A program made the position numbers and the translations under genes. Source: Kwoniella bestiolae CBS 10118 (taxonomy: Eukaryota > Basidiomycota > Tremellomycetes > Tremellales > Cryptococcaceae). From it: DNA of 64,000 nt. Below the pieces are notes generated by a model that was given only the letters and a program-made list of their open reading frames with translations, did not search any database and had not been told where the DNA came from. The DNA lies in contig NC_089242.1 of the NCBI RefSeq assembly GCF_000512585.2, positions 1,054,001-1,118,000 of the forward strand, written 5' to 3'. Positions 1 through 12,341 of this stretch are shown piece by piece; within the stretch, counting starts at the first letter, position 1, and each line of letters starts with the position of its first letter.

Positions 1-158
1 ACGTCTTCCTCGAAAGAACAAGAACATGACTCATCCGTCTGTGCATTCTGCAGTACATGAATTATATCCACTAAAAACGCAATAATGAAAATCTTTTCAG
101 GACGTATATAACTCATATAACGACTATGGCGTAAAGTGATCTCCCTTCTTCTCAAAAC

Positions 159-777
159 ATGTTCAATTTTAGATCAAATCAAAACACACCTACCAAGAAG
201 CCCCCTACACCAGAGAACGAGAACGAGAACGAAAACAAGATGTCAGAGAAACAACAGTAAGTATCCTCGCTTCCCCTTCAGATATATAACTTGAAAATTG
301 ACGATATGGTATGAATCACGTAGAGAACGAAAAGTCCAAAGACAACAGAACGGGAACAAACCCCCTCAATACGATTCAGACGATAGTGATCGAGACGCCT
401 CTGACTCTGAGGGCGAGGACGAGGGAAACGACGGACCATTGGATGGGTTGAACCAAGCTGGCGAAGCGGGACAGGAAGTAGCAGACACAGCCAATCAAGT
501 TACCGACCAGGCTACCGATACCGTCCAGGGCGTTACCAAGACCGCCGACGACGCTACCAGCGCCATCAAGGATGTAGCGCTCAACCCCCTGGGAGGGAAG
601 AAGAAGAAACAGCTTAGTCAGACTATTGGGGAGGAGAACTTGAAGAACGTTGGGAAGAAGGATGGAAAGGAGGATAATGATAATGGGTCGCTTAAGATTA
701 GGATCCAGTTGGATTTGGACGTCGAGGTGCATTTGAGTGCTAGGATCAAGGGTGATATTACCATTGGGTTGCTTTAG
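159..777 (+). CDS. Small acidic protein of unknown function, conserved C-terminal motif
   Basis: Two exons joined at GT 257 / AG 323 (67 bp intron) give 183 residues. The first exon is Asn/Glu-rich and starts at the first in-frame ATG. The middle is Ser/Asp/Glu-rich, then an amphipathic stretch full of Thr, Asp, Ala and Gln (about residues 70-110) of a kind that forms helices, then a Lys-rich patch. The last 25 residues (KIRIQLDLDVEVHLSARIKG and onward) recall a C-terminal motif common in small fungal proteins of unknown role. There is no signal peptide or membrane segment. Function unknown; the gene model is good because the splice junction preserves frame. Confidence 0.75.
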
Positions 778-1391
778 AGAAGTATACATGAGTACACGGT
801 AGCAGGACGAGGACATTCGACATGAGGGATTAGAATTATAGATCACATTTAGAATATAGAACTTAGAGCCCATAGGCAATGTAGCGATTAGATATTTATA
901 GACGTTCACCAGTAGAATAGATCACACCCATATGCATGTCTCCGTAGCCGTTCAACTCCACCTTACATACCTGCGGTCGTTGACGAATGCTGCTGAACAA
1001 GCGATGCTGTGTCACCAAATGCCTAAGCTGATTCCCGTTTAATTTGTATCTCGATTACAACCCTGAATCCCTTGTGTGTGGCGTCTCCAATTTTTTACGC
1101 AGGTGGAGTTGGCGAGCTTGTATTTCTCCGAGTGACATGGAACACACACTCAATACGCGAATGATCAATGCGTCCTTTGTCCTAGCTGTGTACCCTTTGT
1201 GTAGACGAGGTCATGCATGGGGCAAGCAAGAGATGCAGTAACAACGTCATAGCTTGCTCGGTTTGACTAAGCTCACTGGACATCAACGGATGATCCTCAT
1301 CTTTTCATGTTTTGATTTTAAATTTTTGCCATTGCATCCATTTAACGATTACTTTCTCTCATGCTCAGACAACGATGATCCCCTCGACATA
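778..1391. other. Intergenic, 614 bp
   Basis: No gene recognised. The right part probably holds the 5' UTR and perhaps a first non-coding or short coding exon of the next gene: an AG at about 1,369 is followed by sequence in frame with it. Confidence 0.4.
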
Positions 1392-2314
1392 ATGGTATTG
1401 GGCATACTGAGCGCCGTCGCAGCTTGCCCCGCCATTATAGGAACTACGGAGGCCGTAAGACATGGACAAAAAGCCCAAGCGAAAGAGGCCCACCGAGGTC
1501 AAAAGGTCAATATGATAGTCAGGTTACCGACTCCTATACCGGGGTATAGTGAGAAGTTTGAGGGCTCGCTGGTAGTGCTGAAGGACAACAAAGTGAGTGC
1601 TGCGTCTCATTTGAACTTACCCAATTGTTTGTCATCGACAGTGTTAGGCTTAAACATTTTATGTCATTGCCATACGATATGCGGCTGTTTCGTCTCGTAA
1701 AAATTCAAACGTAACACGGGAACTTGTCCGCTTACTCAGGCACTTCCGTACCATTCCAATAGATATACATCCAACATGCCCAATCCAAATTCCCACCATA
1801 CTCTGTCCACCCCTTCGCAGGATACTACCTACCTTATCCATCCAATCAAAACAAGTGGGCAGGAGCAGGATACAAAGGCGAAGGACTAGTTAGTACGATA
1901 AACGACGAGAACCACTTGAACTGGATCTACGTCGATCGCGATACCCATGAGCTCAAATATGGTGTAAAGCAGGAAGCGGAACCCAACTGCTGTGGACCAT
2001 GGGACTGTACCTCCGTAGACAAGCGGATGACCTTCGAAGGATGGGAAGGGTTCATAGCGGTGCAAGAGGATCCGGAGAAAGATATATGGGCATTGTACTT
2101 TGACAGGTTCGATGATGGTTTGTCATCGGAGGGGCTGATAGGTGATGCTGAGACTACGGGCAAGCAGGTAAGGATGTTGGAAGTGCAGTTGATAAGGAAG
2201 GAAAGGCAGAAGAATTTCGAGATGGCGCAGGAGGAGAGGGTGGAGAGGGTTAGGGCGATGTTGGGGAAACAGAAGGAACAGCAGGAACAGGGATTACAAG
2301 GAGATGATGAATAA
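1392..2314 (+). CDS. Conserved fungal protein of unknown function
   Basis: Two exons: 1,392-1,592 and 1,763-2,314, with an in-frame join across a 170 bp intron, giving about 250 residues. The N-terminal part has one hydrophobic stretch (MVLGILSAVAACPAIIGT) that could be a membrane segment or anchor. The middle is rich in Tyr, Pro, Trp and Cys (GYYLPYPSNQNKWAGAGYKG; CCGPWDC), which suggests a folded domain. The last 60 residues form a charged Glu/Gln/Arg-rich helix. Coding sequence in frame continues upstream of 1,392 without a stop, so an earlier exon with the true start is possible. I do not recognise the family. Confidence 0.75.
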
Positions 2315-2582
2315 TGAAGGAAAGGATTGGCTGGGTAACGATTAAAGTTGTATGTATAAGTATAACGACCACCCGTGTTATGAATCAAATAGAACGGTCT
2401 AGAGCTTGATTGAACAACTGCCTCCTGTAACACCAAGTACCAAAAATGAGCAAGTCGACATGCATGCATTAACCTAAAGCAGCCATAGATTAAAAAGGCT
2501 CTGTAGAATCATCGGAGACTCAGATCTTTACCCGCAGCAACAGAAAAACGATGATACCTCTCTGAGTAATCCCTTCACTAGA

Positions 2583-4421
2583 CTACTCCCTTCCCTTGAC
2601 ATCTTCATCTCCCTCCTGATCGAGGCCCTTGACCATATCATCAACCTCAGCCGGAGTCTCAGGTACCGATCTAGCCAAGAGAACCATGAAGAACAATGCG
2701 GGTACAATCAACGAAGCGTTGAAGTAGAATGTCTTGAGAGCTCGAGGGTATTTGGATACCAGACCGAAAGACGTGGCTTGACCCGCACATTCGAATGCAC
2801 GGAACGTCCCGCCGATTCTGGAAGCGGCTTTGAGATCGTTTGAGAAGGTCGCGAGGATCCAGTAGAGGTAGACTTGGAAGCAGAATCCCGAGCAGTGCAT
2901 GAGTAATTGACCGAGATAGGCTGCTGCCCATGTGGATCGACTCCTGGTGATGATATGACATAAGGTCAATCATTATCGAGATAACGTTTGGGTACGGTCA
3001 CTCACAAATCATAATCCAAGGCGACTTTACCTGGATATTTGTTCCATTCAATACCGACCCAGATGAAACTTGCCAATTGAGGGATGAGGACCATAGCCAT
3101 TCCGCCCCAGATTTTGGTCTTTTGGGAGAATCGTCGACTGTCTAGGAATCGTCCGTACAGAAGAGCAGTGAGGACCGCACCGGTGGCTACAGTAAACCTT
3201 GTCAGCCTAATTTCGTTATCTTCAAGGTATATATCATCCACTCACGACCCAGGAAGGAAGCCAAAGCACGAGATCTGACCGAAAAGTGGGTAGCGAGGAA
3301 AGTACTGTACGTCCCCAAGAAGAAGAAAGAGTAGAAAGAGGGGATAGCCATGAGCCAAGTCTGCGAAATCGTCACAATCAGCATGGCTAGTCTACATCAT
3401 GAGGTCGAATGGCAAGACCTACTCTTGGATGTTTGAAGTGCAGTGCCAAGGCCTTCAGCTCTGCCTTCCAGGTGATCTCCTTGGAAGTTGGGATCCTGGT
3501 TCCATCTGGTCGTCTTACTCTCTTGGTGGGAGACAACAAGAATGACCAGATAGGTCCGGAAGCTTCGAATCCGAGGAAAATGAGATAAGTGGCAGCGCTG
3601 ACTGCGCCCGCCCCACTGGTCTTGTAGTTGGTAGCAAGGATGATGGCACCACCGATGATACCTCCACTGTTTCTCATAGCAGACCAGATACCTGTAAAGA
3701 TCATTATGTCAATTCTCCTACTCATATCAGGTAGATGACGACAAGACGTACTGATGTAAGTACCCCTGTCTTGCATTCGAGGGTAAGACAACATCGCAGT
3801 ACTTTCAGCGACGTATAAGAATCCGTTGGAACCTCCGACGATCACTCGAGCGATCACAAGATAGACTTGAATGCCGTGTTTCAAATTGACACTATAGAGC
3901 GATTCCGCCAGTTCATTAGAACTTAAGGCGATATGCTCTGCTAATGAGGTTGACTCACTAATATCCACTACCAGTGAAGAAGAACGCGAATGAAGCGATA
4001 ATACACGCAGTCTTGATCCCGATTTTATTGATGAGTGGTCCACCGAACAGGGTGACGATGCAAGTCATGGTAGAACTCAAGGCTTGAGCAAGATTCGCGA
4101 GATCTGGGTCCTTGAGACCCCCACCTCCCAGACCGGAGATGGCATCTGCCAGAGAAGGTCCGACGAAGGACAAACTATGAGTCAAAGCGTAGACTGACGG
4201 TCAACAACAGCCTTTGGCCGCCACTGATCCGCATGGCTTCAAACTCACGTCCCGAATAGCACCATCTGGAGAAGAACACCTCTGAAGATTTTCGTACTCC
4301 TAGATGCGGAGAGATAGGCTTGGTCGACCTCTTCCTCTTCATCCCACGAATTCAACGCTGGGACATCATTGGGAGGAAGGTGTTTGCTGATTTCGAGCTC
4401 TGCTGGTTCTGGCACAGCCAT
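2583..4421 (-). CDS. UNC93-like (DUF895) major-facilitator membrane protein
   Basis: About seven exons; the start is the ATG at 4,419-4,421, the stop at 2,583-2,585. The first join (donor at 4,248) keeps frame and gives a cytosolic Asp/Glu-rich N terminus, then hydrophobic helices with the family-like segment LSFVGPSLADAISGLGGGG. Further exons supply the remaining helices, including MAGLY-like turns such as GGSNGFLYVAESTAMLSYP, and end in an acidic tail. The fungal UNC93-like proteins are MFS-fold carriers of unknown substrate in the plasma membrane or endomembranes. It is divergent from the dioxygenase at 5,276, so the two share an upstream region of 850 bp. Confidence 0.85.
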
Positions 4422-5275
4422 CGTGAGTGATTGAACAGGTTGGGGAGGTGGTTGCTGCTATGGAAAAAGATGAGACGCTCCACTTCGTTGCTGGCTTTTT
4501 ATGGTAGCCATAATTTTTCCTTCGGTGCCAGATGCCACAAATCGCTGAATGTAGCACATATGTCGCCATGTCTCGTCTCGCCGAGCAATCAGCTCAAGCG
4601 CATTTCATTTGAAATCGGTGTGGAAGCGTACTGGTCAAAACCGATCCATCCGAGGAGCTTGGACCAGAAGTCTCCGAGCGTGGGTCGATTGGCTGTTGTG
4701 ACTTAATTGCGTCGGACTGGCAGAACAAGAACAATTGACAGAAGGAAGCCCAGTCTCCGGACCCAGGTATTTATCCGAAAAGCTATCTCGGAGTCAATAG
4801 ATTGGTAAACCAGCTTAGGGAAAAGATCATCACGTTATGGATCGTACCTGTTGCAAAGACCATTTGCAAAACGGTATACGTTCCAGAGAGATAAGGTAAG
4901 TAAGCATGAAACCAGAGAAACTCATGACCGAGATTGGCGGAATCGCTCAAAGCCGACGACCTCTGACGACATCGATGCTAATTTGCTTGGTATATCTAAA
5001 ATTGCCGATGTTTTTGCATTGAGCCACAAAAGTCAGTTGTCGCCATCGATAATTCAGGTGCTCGCGACTTTTCGGCTTTGGGACGAGCAAAAGCGAAAGA
5101 TAATGCGCCGGTGCATACAGTCTCCCGGCGCTCGGAATTTGTAAGGAAGTTCAGCACCGAGATGCGTATGTAAGAGTACGCATGGGAAATAAGAGGTCTA
5201 TTCGTGATGTACATCTTTCCTTCAAACTGCTCGTCACTTTAGTTCCGATAGTTCAGATCAATTTGTCTATAGGCC
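4422..5275. other. Divergent intergenic region, 854 bp
   Basis: Lies between the starts of the UNC93-like gene (-) and the dioxygenase (+) and should hold both promoters. The open frames here have no family resemblance. No clear TATA box was seen. Confidence 0.5.
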
Positions 5276-6892
5276 ATGTCCCCACAATCCAGAACAGAGA
5301 CAAAAACCAAGGTCGAACAAGCTACCGAAAGCGTTGGTCGACTTGACTTGCGTGGTGGCGATGAGGTCAGTACTGCTCAGAGAGTCTAGGTGATCTCGAG
5401 GCTGATCTATGGGTGTGCATAGGGACCAAGGTATCCCCAATATCTTCCTTCGGTAGAGCACGCTACGTTCCCAGATTGGGAAGAGGTCAACTATGTCGAC
5501 CCCGGTACCAGGGGCACAGCCGATAAGAGACATCTCTTCTTGCCTGGTTCAAAACACAAGAATATCACCCCAAGAATCGGAGAGGAGATCCGAGTGAGTC
5601 GACAAATGGGTCCAGACCTCAACGGACTGACTGTTCATGTGTAGGGTGTCCAACTTTCTCAATTGACGAAAGAGGGTTTGGATGACTTAGCCTTGTTAGC
5701 TGCTGAGCGGGGCGTAGTGATCTTGTGAGTTTGCATATTTCATTTGCTATCTCAATTGGCAGATATTGATGAGCGAACCCGTTCCAGCCGAGATCAAGAC
5801 TTCAAGGACATTGGGGTGAAACGTCAATTAGAGACCGCCAGGCATTTTGGAAGGCTTCATATCCATCCTGTAAGTCCAAGTCACCTCCACACCTCGGGGT
5901 TGCCCGCTGACGGTCAAACAGACTATGGTAAGTACATGGGCCAGGAGCGCCAAATGATTCCCGCTGACTGAGAGGTAAAAGCCTTATCCAAAGGGGATCC
6001 CAGAAGTGAGTGTCACAATTTCTAGCTCCATTTGGGTTATAAGGCTGACTTTGCTCTCAGATGCACGTTGTCTACAAAGATCCCGCAGCTGCAGGGTGCG
6101 TACAGACCACACGCTTCCGACAAATAATCTGCTGATGTCTTCGCAGTCGATTTAGCGCCATCAAGCCCAGCGACCTGCAATCTGTCAGCTCTGTCGTTTG
6201 GCACTCTGACCATACCGCCGAGCAACAACCACCCGGATACACTTTCTTTGTCGCCCTTGAAGTCCCGGAGACCGGCGGTGATACACTCTTCGTCTCCGCT
6301 ACCGAGGCCTACAAGCAAGTGAGTAACAAAAGCTTTAGGGACGTCCGACTGATTGCGATATGTAGTTGTCCGATAACTACAAAAAGTCACTCGAAGGCTT
6401 GAAGATCGTACACGACAACACTGGTATGATAGAGTACGCTAAATCAAAAGGGCTACCAGCGAGATTTAATCCTCAAAAGAGATCTCATCCTCTGAGTGAG
6501 CTTGACACCGTGTATCTCCTGAAGAAATGGCTAAAGTGTTATCATAGTCCGAACACACCCGGCAACAGGTGAGAAGATCCTCTGGGCTATCGGTGCAGGT
6601 GAGGGCAACGGTATGCCAAGGTACATTGAGGGATTCAAGAGAGAAGAATCCGACGCCACACTTCGATTGCTGAACGATGTCTTACAAAGAAGCGGTGATA
6701 TCCAAATGAGAGCTTCGTACGAGCCTGGAACAGTTGTTGTATGGGACAAGTACGTTGCTCAAACCTCATCCATCGTGATGGTTGCTGACCTGTAACCATA
6801 GCCGTGCTGTCGGACACACGCCTGTGCACGATCACAAGGGGGAGAGACGTCACTTTGTCAGAATCTCAGCTATGGCTGAAACTCCCTTCTAG
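5276..6892 (+). CDS. TauD/TfdA-type Fe(II)/2-oxoglutarate-dependent dioxygenase
   Basis: About nine exons from ATG 5,276 to TAG 6,890-6,892. The assembled protein has the fungal TauD-family order: PRYPQYLP region, FRDQDFKDIG, ARHFGRLHIHP, then HVVYKDP, then the iron-binding HxD in VVWHSDHTAEQQPPGY, GGDTLFVSATEAY, and a C-terminal HTPVHDHKGERRHFVRISAM with the distal His and the Arg that binds 2-oxoglutarate. Such enzymes oxidise small acids, including sulfonates such as taurine (yeast Jlp1), to release sulfite; the substrate cannot be read from sequence. Two exons are tiny: 6 nt at 5,922-5,927 (Thr-Met) and 24 nt at 5,982-6,005 (PYPKGIPE). Both are needed to restore the family consensus. It sits upstream of a FAD monooxygenase and an anion permease on the same strand, which would suit a catabolic neighbourhood. 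Confidence 0.92.
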
Positions 6893-7515
6893 CTTTGTAG
6901 TATCTCTCGTAAATGTATTTGTCATGGACATCGTTCCTCTAGCATAAGTCCTGCACAGAGATGCCATATACCGGAAGCGAATCATGCGAATCCCCAGCTT
7001 GTGCTCACCACAAGTCAACTGCCACTCAGAGACAGAGAGGTACCACATCTAGTCGGTTGCTCATGGGAAAGATTCAGGTCTTGGGGCCAAGTTGGACCTG
7101 GGCAACTGAGGTTCACCCGAATGAGTGTGTTTCCCCGCCAAGCACGTTGAACCAAAAACTTCAAATTCTCTGTCGTCGGTGGCTCGGATCACCGCCGAAA
7201 CAGATAACTTTGATTGCGCAATCTTTGATCATCCATGGCGAGCTTCTCAGACCCTGAGTACAAAACGCCGGAAAAAACTCAAATTCATGTTAAATTTCAT
7301 ATCGAAACAAAAACCAAATACTTGGAAGGGATTGCTTATGCATTTGTGTGTCCGAAGTGATGCGATCCGAGCCGAAGGGCAGGTCAATGAAGACCAGCCT
7401 GTGAACAGCTGAAGATAAAAATTTAGACCGCAGAATTGTTGTTGTGCTCATCTTTTATCGGGATCGGTTTCAACTGCTCTTGCGATTGTAAAACACCTTG
7501 AATACCACTGATAAG
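6893..7515. other. Intergenic, 623 bp
   Basis: 3' end of the dioxygenase and promoter of the monooxygenase. No gene, RNA or repeat seen. Confidence 0.5.
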
Positions 7516-9267
7516 ATGTCCATCGACAAGAAGCTGAAAGTCGCCATCGTAGGTGCGGGTCCTGGTGGGCTGGCAGCTATCATCCATTTCCTCCGGGTAC
7601 CGAATGTCGACTTGAGCGTGTTTGAGGCTGCAAGGGAGTTGAAAGAGATAGGCGCTGTGAGTAAGCCTGAGTACAGTATCAGCACCGACGCCGTAGACCG
7701 GTCAGCTGATATTGCTATCACCTCCAGGGGATCGGTATCAATCAGAATACTTGGCGGCATCTGCAATTGATGGGAGTAGCAGAGAAATTTGAACAGTTCT
7801 TCACCCGGGGCGATGGGACTAAGATGGACGTCGAGAATAGGAATGGTACGAATGGTAAACTGATAAGCAGGAGATACCAGAGCAGTAGGTAGATTTTTCT
7901 TCGGAAACTCTAGGTACACGCTGAGCAAATTTATCCACCATAGCCGACCCAAATACCCCTGCCAGATCTAGGATTGAACGATACAAGTTGCAGAATGCGC
8001 TTTTATCTGCCGTTCCCAAGGGTCTCATTCAGCTCAACAAGCGATTGACCGACATCAAGGAACAAGAGGATGGCGTAGTACTGATCTTCAAGGATGGGAC
8101 CAGTGAAGGTCCGTTTGACTTGGTCATTGGTGCGGATGGCATCCGTTCTGTAAGTGATAGAAACTGAAAAACCCAAATTCACTACCGAGCGGATGCTTAC
8201 GACGGGGTCAAATAGGTGACACGAAGTTACGCATTCCCCGATCACAAGTTGAGTTACACAGGCAAAACAGCCTATAGGATCATAATACCAGGAGAAGCTG
8301 TGGCGCACATACCCGACATACCACAGGGATCATGTTTCTGGCATACGAAAGATACGCATATCTATACTAATCCATTGGATAACGGTCTATTTGAGATCGC
8401 CACCCGTGCGGTGATACCTGATGAGACTGGGTCGAAAGTCAGTTGGGGTACTGAAGTGCCAAAGGAAGAGGTCGTTGGACATTATACTGTATGTCAATCA
8501 GGCTCGATATCCCTCTCGTTCACATGCGGGTCCTGACTCCCTTCGCTTCGAAGGGATACTGTGAAACGATCAGAAAGATACTGGACGTACCAGAGAAATG
8601 GCTTGAGTTTGCTATCTTCGGCGGTCCAAGACTGGAGTCGGTCATTCATGGTGGAAGAATCGCCTTATTGGGTGATGCATCACATCGTAAGTTATTGGCA
8701 GCAATCTCGCTGGAGGGTTCAATTGAAACTCCCAACAGCTGATCCCTTCTATCCATTCTCTCATGCATAGCCTTGTCTGGTGCGTTTGGCGCAGGAGCGT
8801 GTTTCGCATTCGAGGATGCCTATGTGCTATCGAAAGCGGTAGATCAAGCTTTGAAGAACGGGACTTCCATCGCAAAGGCCTTGAAAGAATATGATGAGTT
8901 CAGAGCACCTCATTACAAAGCTTTGTATCAGGTCCTGGACGGCTATGCGAGAACTGCCGAAGAAGTGAAGAGCTTGAATGCTGAGTTGAGCGATGATGAG
9001 TTCGTCGAAGAGATAGTACAGAAAGGCTTAGCAGGCAACACCAAGTGGATCTATGAATACGACGTGAGTCTGACGTCTGTGCAATCCAGCTCTGTGTCCT
9101 CATTGTTCCGTGGTGATCGCATGGTCTAAGGGATTTACTGATATCTTTCTATTCTTACACAGGTGACGAAAGTTTGGCAAGAAAAGTTGGATTCCGCATT
9201 GAAAGGGGAAGACGGTCTCGATAAATCTTTGGCTCCCGGTGTAGCTGCCATTGCTGTTACCGCTTAG
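7516..9267 (+). CDS. FAD-dependent aromatic monooxygenase (salicylate-hydroxylase-like)
   Basis: About seven exons, ATG 7,516, TAG 9,265-9,267. Class A flavoprotein monooxygenase fingerprints occur in order: the Rossmann motif VAIVGAGPGGLAA at residue 10 on, the DG motif in GADGIRS, and the GD motif in ALLGDASHPLSGAFGAGA, the last joined across an intron at about 8,687-8,771 with frame kept. Enzymes of this kind use NAD(P)H and O2 to hydroxylate aromatic acids. The C terminus is Ala-rich with no targeting signal, so it is probably cytosolic. A short intron near 9,064-9,162 separates the last exon. The substrate is unknown. Confidence 0.9.
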
Positions 9268-10116
9268 ATCACAGCTTTCTCCCTTCGTTCCCATATGCAT
9301 CGTTATGATTTATCTTGATGAGCAACCCGATTTTACCTTCGCTGCGGGTCATTTACTGAGAGCAACCTGGCAGGCCCTATCCTCGAATTCCAGGCACTTC
9401 GATCGGGACATGAGCCGATACAGCGTGTCGGAAGCGTCTCCTCATCTTCTTGTATACGATCAGCCTCCTCAATCAGGTTATCCACTTCATACCCTTAGAC
9501 GAAAGACATGGATCCAATCGACCTAGCCGCAGTTTGCCGTATATCCACACTCACGATAAGTACGCATATCATATGCATAGCCTCACAATGCCGTGTTTTG
9601 CCTTCTCTTGATGGATACGACAACAGGTCAGATGACTTACGACGAGATCCAGAATCGAGCTAAGCATCTCTCGTGATAGCCTTACCAGAGAAACATCCCC
9701 GCGGTTCGATGCTTAACCGATTTTTGATCCCATGGGGCCACTTTGCTAAAAATGGCAATTCACCTCTTGGCATCCTTCCCATCTGTGTTCAGGAACGGAT
9801 GTTATCACGAGTGGATTACTAAGTGGAAGTGTTCGAAGATCTGCTGATCCACTTGGCGTTCGATAAACTCCAATTCCTCTCCATTTACGCGTGCGAGAAA
9901 AGCGCGTTCTGTTAGTCAGGGTTGTGGTTGTCGTCGGCTAAAGATGAGATTTCTTAAACCGACACTTGCCATGTCTCTGAAGATCCATCCGGCTGTTCAT
10001 CCGAATCCAGGCTGAATCCAAAGGATATAAAAGCTTTCAGGATCCTCAATCATGATATCACATCCCATGATCTCGTCAAACTTTCGAGCTTCTCATTCGA
10101 CCCTCACCGTGCAACC
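9268..10116. other. Intergenic, 849 bp
   Basis: Upstream region of the Dal5-like permease. Apart from the TATA-like element at 10,026 I see no gene, RNA or repeat. Confidence 0.5.
10026..10033 (+). promoter_or_regulatory. TATA-like element of the Dal5-like permease
   Basis: TATAAAAG lies 84-91 bp before the ATG at 10,117, a normal place for a core promoter with a short 5' UTR. A regulated transporter would be expected to have one. Confidence 0.5.
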
Positions 10117-12007
10117 ATGTCATACAATAACAACTACCCAATCGAAGACAAAGCCGAGATAAGCCATATCGAAGCTGGAGATGATCACCTCAAGCATGAA
10201 GCTCATCATCATACGACCGCCGAGATCAAACATGGCGATAGAGCTTTGAAATACGTCGGAGAGGAGAGAGTAGAGCTTACAGAGGAGGATGTGAGTCCAT
10301 CTCAAAGCGAAGCCCGTGTCTGGACTCCAGCTGATCTTACGAACAGAATGCCAGGATCAGACGAAAGACGGATAAGAGGATCTTGTCGATCCTCATGTGG
10401 GTCTACTTTTTACAGATCTTCGATAAGACAGTAAGTTCACTACATACCTGCCATCATCAACAACTGTGAACAAAGCTGATCTGATCGCCAGCTTCTCGGG
10501 TACGCCAATAACTTGGGCATGTCTACCACAGTCGGTTTACATGGTAATCAATACTCGTTACTCTCAATGATCAACGCCATTGTGCAACTCGGTTGGCAAC
10601 CTTTCAGTTCCTATCTGCTGGTCAGAGTGCCCGCCAGACATCTAATGACGGGTATGGTCTTTTGCTGGGGTCTATCCCAAGCTTGTATGGCAGCTTCCTC
10701 GACGTGGGTTGATTCTCCTGTTGTTTTACCCATCTACTGCCTCTTCGCTTGTTCCTATAGCTGATTCATATCCCAATACCTAGATTCGCTGGCCTCCTGG
10801 CCTGTCGGGCATTACTAGGTCTGTTCGAAGCGGGATGTCTCCCCCTCTTCTCACTTCTTACCGTCCAATGGTACCGACGATCCGAACAACCACTCAGAGT
10901 AGCAGCTTGGTACTCCACCAACGGAATGGCTACCATCGTTGCCGCTCTCATCTCATTTGGTCTAGGACACGTCAAATCACCCCACATTCACAACTGGCAG
11001 TTGATTTTCATCATCTCAGGTATCATCACCGTCCTCACTGCTCCTGTTATCTGGTTTATGATCGACTCGGACGTCGCCTCAGCGAGGTTCTTCGATGAAG
11101 AGGAGAAAGCCAAAGCCATTGAGAGATTGAGAGCCAACAACACCGGTACCGGTACCAACGAGTTCAAGTGGAAACAAGTCTTGGAACTCTTCATGGACCC
11201 CAAGACGTACCTCTGGCTCGCTCTTACCCTCTGCAACAACGTCGGCGCGGCGGTCACTACTTACTTTGGACCTACCTTGATCGGTAGTTTCGGATTCAGC
11301 AAGAACATCAGTTCCCTTCTCAACATGCCATTCGGTTTCCTCCAGATCATCGCCATCATGGTAGGATGCTACGCAGCCACCAAATTCCGATTGAAGTCCG
11401 CCATGCTCGCAGCCTTCATCACCGTGGTGATTGTCGGTCTTGCCTTGCTCTACGTTGAAAACACCCGGGGGCACTTGAGGATCGCGGTTGCTTTGGTCGG
11501 GTACTACCTCTTGGCATTCTTGTTCGGCTGTAACCCAATGGTAGTCGCTTGGATCGCCGGTAACACCGCTGGGCAGACCAAGAAGGCAGCTGTCATGTCA
11601 ATCTTCAACGCTGCCTCGGCAGTAGGTAACATCGTCGGTCCGGCCATCTTCACCGACAAGGACAAGCCCCATTACATCCCCGGTCTCAAGACTACGTTGG
11701 GTATCTTCTGCGCGATGTTGGCCTGCGTTGGTCTTCAAGTCGTCCTATTGTTCTTCTTCAACAAGCAAAGACAGAACCAGAGAGTCGCACATGGTAAACC
11801 CAAGTACATCAAGGATACCTCCATGGAAGACAAGTACCAAGCCTATGGCTCGGATGAACACAACGACGCTCTCGGTCAAAATGGTAAGTCCACCTAGTAT
11901 TTTCTCATCCAACTTTTAACGATTCATAAGGACTGACAATTCTACTCAATCCAGCATTACTCGATTTGACCGACTTCAAGAACGATGAATTCGTGTACGT
12001 CTACTAA
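10117..12007 (+). CDS. MFS anion:cation symporter, Dal5-like (allantoate/nicotinate permease family)
   Basis: Six exons. ATG 10,117, TAA 12,005-12,007. The His/Glu-rich cytosolic N terminus is followed by RRKTDKRILSILMWVYFLQI, the start of helix 1, and by FDKTLLGYANNLGM, typical of the anion:cation symporter family. The largest exon (from about 10,784) encodes most of the 12 helices, with the central cytosolic loop containing FDEEEKAKAIERLRANNTGT. The C-terminal exon is short and acidic. These plasma-membrane permeases import allantoate, ureidosuccinate, nicotinate or vitamins by proton symport; the substrate is not decidable here. Codon choice is rich in C-ending codons in the large exon, consistent with good expression. 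Confidence 0.92.
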
Positions 12008-12341
12008 GATCGAATTAGCTATCAAGTGATCGGAATCAACGGATGCTAGGAATCTGGGTGCATGTTTTTGTTGATAACATTCTGGAATACGCTGGGAATA
12101 TTGTACAAATCAAATCGCGATGAAGGTTAAAGTGTCGGATCTCGGTAATCTTATTGGTAAATTATTGTAGGAATTATAGTCGGTCAGTACAAGTGTCTCC
12201 ATTAGCGATGCTACGCGATTCGCATTGTCATAATCGGATGTCTTGTTCTTGAGCAATCAGTACATAACGGTGCATACCTTCCTCATCCACCCTAGAGCTC
12301 CCCATCGTCCCGTCAACCCTATACGACAACTCTAGATACAT
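12008..12341. other. Convergent 3' intergenic, 334 bp
   Basis: The ends of the permease (+) and GET3 (-) meet here. AT-rich stretches probably hold the two polyadenylation sites; nothing else seen. Confidence 0.5.

Noticed and set aside
376..909. 177-codon minus-strand frame over the first gene
   Set aside because: Overlaps the better-supported spliced plus-strand gene; no family features.
1927..2469. 180-codon minus-strand frame
   Set aside because: Antisense to the conserved plus-strand protein at 1,392-2,314.
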